Below, piece by piece: positions 61,864 to 64,000 of a DNA stretch of 64,000 nt; within the stretch, counting starts at the first letter, position 1, and every line of letters starts with the position of its first letter. The translations under genes and the position numbers were made by a program. The notes beneath the pieces were generated by a model that was not told the origin of the DNA, ran no database searches, and worked only from the letters and a program-made list of their open reading frames with translations. This DNA comes from Lysobacteraceae bacterium PS02065 (GTDB lineage: Bacteria > Pseudomonadota > Gammaproteobacteria > Xanthomonadales > Rhodanobacteraceae). The DNA lies in the NCBI GenBank assembly GCA_029959555.1, contig JASCPI010000009.1, positions 56,406 through 120,405 on the forward strand, written 5' to 3'.

Positions 61864-64000
61864 TCAGAAGCGAAGCGTCGCAGACAGGCGCACGTTGCGG
61901 CCCGGCTCGGGCAGGCCGGCGACGATCTCGTAACCCGGGATGCCGCGGTAGTCGGCGACGCTCGCGTGCGAGCGGTACTGGCGATCGGTCAGGTTGTAGA
62001 CGCCCGCGTGCAGCTCGAGGCGGTCGGTCTCGAGCGGTTGCCAGCGCGCGAACATGTCCACCACCGTGTAGCCGGGCTTGTCGACGAAGCGCGTGCCGTC
62101 GATCCAGCCGAGTTCGGCTTCGCGGAACAGCACCTCGATGTCGTCGAGGTCCTCGACGCGCGTGACGGTCGCTCCGAAGCCGAGTTTCGCGGTCGGGTCC
62201 CAGCGTACGTCGAGGTTCCAGTTCGCGCCCATCGAGTTGCCGAGCGCGATGTGCTCGTAGCCCTCGATGCGGTGGCCGTTGAGGCGCGAGTCGTAGCGGT
62301 TGTAGTACGCGTCGACCGACCACGCGCCGGCATGCCAGCCGCCCTTGATCTCGACGCCGCGCGAGCGGAAGCGACCGACGTTCTCGTAGTAGACCGGGCT
62401 CTGCGGCGCCGGACCCGAGCCGAGCTGGTCGAGCACGACGTCGTCGATGGTCATGCGGTAGTACACGGCCGAGGCGCGCCACGCATCGCGCTGCCAGGCG
62501 AAGCCGGCCTCGATGTTGTCGACCGTTTCGGGGCGCAGCGTCGGCGACAGGCTGAGCCGCCCGGGACGGCGCTCGAGCGTGAACGCGTCGCCGATCTCCT
62601 TGCCGCGGAACGCCTGCGCGTAGCCCGCGTTGAAGGTGAGCGCGTCGGTCATCGCCCAGCTCGCGCCGGCGTTGAGGCTGATGTCGTCGCTGTCGGTCGA
62701 CTCGCCGTAGGTGTCGAGATCGAGATCGTAGGCGTCGTAGCGTGCGCCGAAGCTCAGCAGCAGCGGCTCGGCGACCTGCCACTGGTCCTGCACGTAGAGG
62801 CCGAGCAACTTGCCCGATTCGACGAAGCGGCCGATCGCGGGATCCCAGGCCCAGTCGGACCAGACCTCGGCCGGGTCGAGGAAGCGCCCGACCACTTCGT
62901 CGTTGCGGTGTTCGACGCCGAACACGAGCACATGGTCGGACGCGACGAGGCGGCCGCGCAGGTCGCCGCCCCAGCCGTCGATGCGCGCGCCGTAGCGACC
63001 CCAGCGATCCCAGCGGTCCTGCTCGAACTCGGTGCGCGTGCCGTACGCGGTCGCCTCGATGTCGAACGCGTCGCTGGCCTGGTAGCCGTAGTTGACGACG
63101 CCGGTGCTGCGCTCGCCCTCGACCGCGAACAGCGGCTGGTCCTCGAGCACGGGCCAGTTCGGGCGCTGGCCGAACGCGCCGCGCTCCTTGCGCTGCTCGT
63201 AACTCGCGGTGAGGCGGTGGCCGTCGCCGAGGTCGCCGCCGACCTTGAGGAACGCGAGGTCCTGGCGCGCGGCCGAACCGCGCAGCGTGTCGCCGTTGCC
63301 GTCCTGCATCGCGTCGTTGTCGACGTGCACGAACGAGGCGAGGATGCCGACCTCGCCGCCGAGGCGCGAGAACGCGGTCGCGCTGCCCTTGTAGCCGTCG
63401 TTGCTCGACCAGCCGCCCTTGATGATCGCGCCGTGGTCGCGGTCCGGCGCGAGCAGGTCGACCGGATCGACGGTGCGGAAGCGGATCGCGCCGCCGACCG
63501 CGCCGAACCCCGAGGTCGCCTCGCCGGCACCGGCCTGCACGTCGACCGTCTTGAGCAGCTCGGGCTCGATCGACACGCGACCGACGTGGTGGAACAGCGT
63601 GCCGCGCTGCGGCGCGCCATCGACCGTCACGTTGAGCATCGAATCCTCGAGGCCGCGCACGTAGATCTTCTGCGCGATGCCGAGCGAGCCGCCGACCGAC
63701 ACCGACGGCACGCTGCGGAACAGGTCGCCGAGCGTGTAGGACTGCGTGCGCTGGATGTCGGCGCGGTCGAGCTCGACATCGGTCAGCGCGCCGACGACGA
63801 CCACGTCGCCGAGTTCGGTCGGCGTGTCCGCGCGCGCGGCCGGCGCAGGCGTCGTCGCGGCCTTGCGCACGCTCCACACGCCCGGCGCCGATTCGACGGC
63901 TTCGAGGCCACTGCCGGCGAGCGCGTCGCGCAGCGCGGCGCCGACCTCGAGCTGTCCGCGCACGGCCGGTGCGCGGCGACCGTCGAGCAGCGCGCTGTCG
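61864..64000 (-). CDS. TonB-dependent receptor with STN domain (right-truncated)
   Basis: The last 711 residues of an outer-membrane receptor whose start lies beyond the right edge. The visible N-terminal end (LEVGAALRDALAGSGLEAVE) is the end of an STN (secretin/TonB short) domain, which signals to an anti-sigma factor. The plug follows (RTQSYTLGDLFRSVPSVSVGGS, EPELLKTVDVQAGAGEATSG), then a beta barrel ending NVRLSATLRF with a final Phe. Such receptors import iron carriers, haem or sugars using TonB energy; the barrel suggests a haem- or siderophore-type ligand, not certain. An STN domain predicts a FecIR-like regulator nearby. Confidence 0.94.
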   Translation of the reverse strand, partial: DSALLDGRRAPAVRGQLEVGAALRDALAGSGLEAVESAPGVWSVRKAATTPAPAARADTPTELGDVVVVGALTDVELDRADIQRTQSYTLGDLFRSVPSVSVGGSLGIAQKIYVRGLEDSMLNVTVDGAPQRGTLFHHVGRVSIEPELLKTVDVQAGAGEATSGFGAVGGAIRFRTVDPVDLLAPDRDHGAIIKGGWSSNDGYKGSATAFSRLGGEVGILASFVHVDNDAMQDGNGDTLRGSAARQDLAFLKVGGDLGDGHRLTASYEQRKERGAFGQRPNWPVLEDQPLFAVEGERSTGVVNYGYQASDAFDIEATAYGTRTEFEQDRWDRWGRYGARIDGWGGDLRGRLVASDHVLVFGVEHRNDEVVGRFLDPAEVWSDWAWDPAIGRFVESGKLLGLYVQDQWQVAEPLLLSFGARYDAYDLDLDTYGESTDSDDISLNAGASWAMTDALTFNAGYAQAFRGKEIGDAFTLERRPGRLSLSPTLRPETVDNIEAGFAWQRDAWRASAVYYRMTIDDVVLDQLGSGPAPQSPVYYENVGRFRSRGVEIKGGWHAGAWSVDAYYNRYDSRLNGHRIEGYEHIALGNSMGANWNLDVRWDPTAKLGFGATVTRVEDLDDIEVLFREAELGWIDGTRFVDKPGYTVVDMFARWQPLETDRLELHAGVYNLTDRQYRSHASVADYRGIPGYEIVAGLPEPGRNVRLSATLRF

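Noticed and set aside
1..64000. tRNA, rRNA or CRISPR arrays
   Set aside because: No cloverleaf-like pattern, GTTCGA-type T-loop outside genes, or regularly spaced direct repeats with unique spacers was seen. The 25351 repeats vary too little in their spacers to be CRISPR.

Overview
The window is high-GC bacterial DNA, most likely from a gammaproteobacterium of the Lysobacterales/Xanthomonadales (Rhodanobacteraceae or a relative). This rests on the gene order pteridine reductase, folK, folB, tsaD, rpsU, yqeY, dnaG, on a fused ThrA followed by thrB and thrC, on a DUF3016 protein, on an ECF sigma factor beside a TPR-bearing Ser/Thr kinase, and on secreted proteins with short Asp/Phe-rich C-terminal tails. 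No rRNA, tRNA, CRISPR array, integrase or intact transposase was seen.

The window has two halves. Positions 1 to about 35,450 look like accessory DNA: lower GC, many small stand-alone genes, a pseudogene, a decayed repeat tract and long non-coding gaps. Positions from about 35,560 to the end look like core chromosome: very GC-rich, tightly packed housekeeping genes.

Left half in order. At 2-5,710 lies a defence-like group: the end of a DNA-methyltransferase-type protein, a nuclease-like protein, a HEPN-like protein, a DUF5131 three-Cys protein with its TcmP partner, and a protein with an Xre/MbcA/ParS-like C-terminus. At 5,848-16,437, two paralogous secreted beta-helix proteins flank nhaA, an ECF sigma factor, a Ser/Thr kinase and a lipoprotein, followed by a secreted VWA protein. 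From 16,498 to 35,429 there is a stress-flavoured assortment: CsbD, a YflT-like protein, a BON protein, a VOC protein, a haloperoxidase-like hydrolase, a GAF protein, a 2H phosphoesterase, a beta-propeller/PEBP fusion, a zinc alcohol dehydrogenase, a cysteine hydrolase, YetF, NnrD, a ferritin-like protein, DUF2188 and LigD. This stretch also holds a frameshifted molybdenum-hydroxylase fragment and a tandem repeat of about 69 bp.

Right half in order. PepSY-repeat proteins sit beside a PhoPQ-like two-component system. Then come DUF3016, YdcF, a COG1565 methyltransferase, pteridine reductase, an HDOD protein, a DUF6159 membrane protein and folK. The Anbu peptidase follows, with the convergent alpha-E and ATP-grasp genes, then folB and a CadC-like regulator with TPR repeats. 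Next are tsaD, rpsU, yqeY and dnaG (rpoD is not next to them), and then thrABC preceded by a clear Thr-rich leader peptide and an attenuator-like hairpin. A TonB-dependent receptor runs off the right edge.
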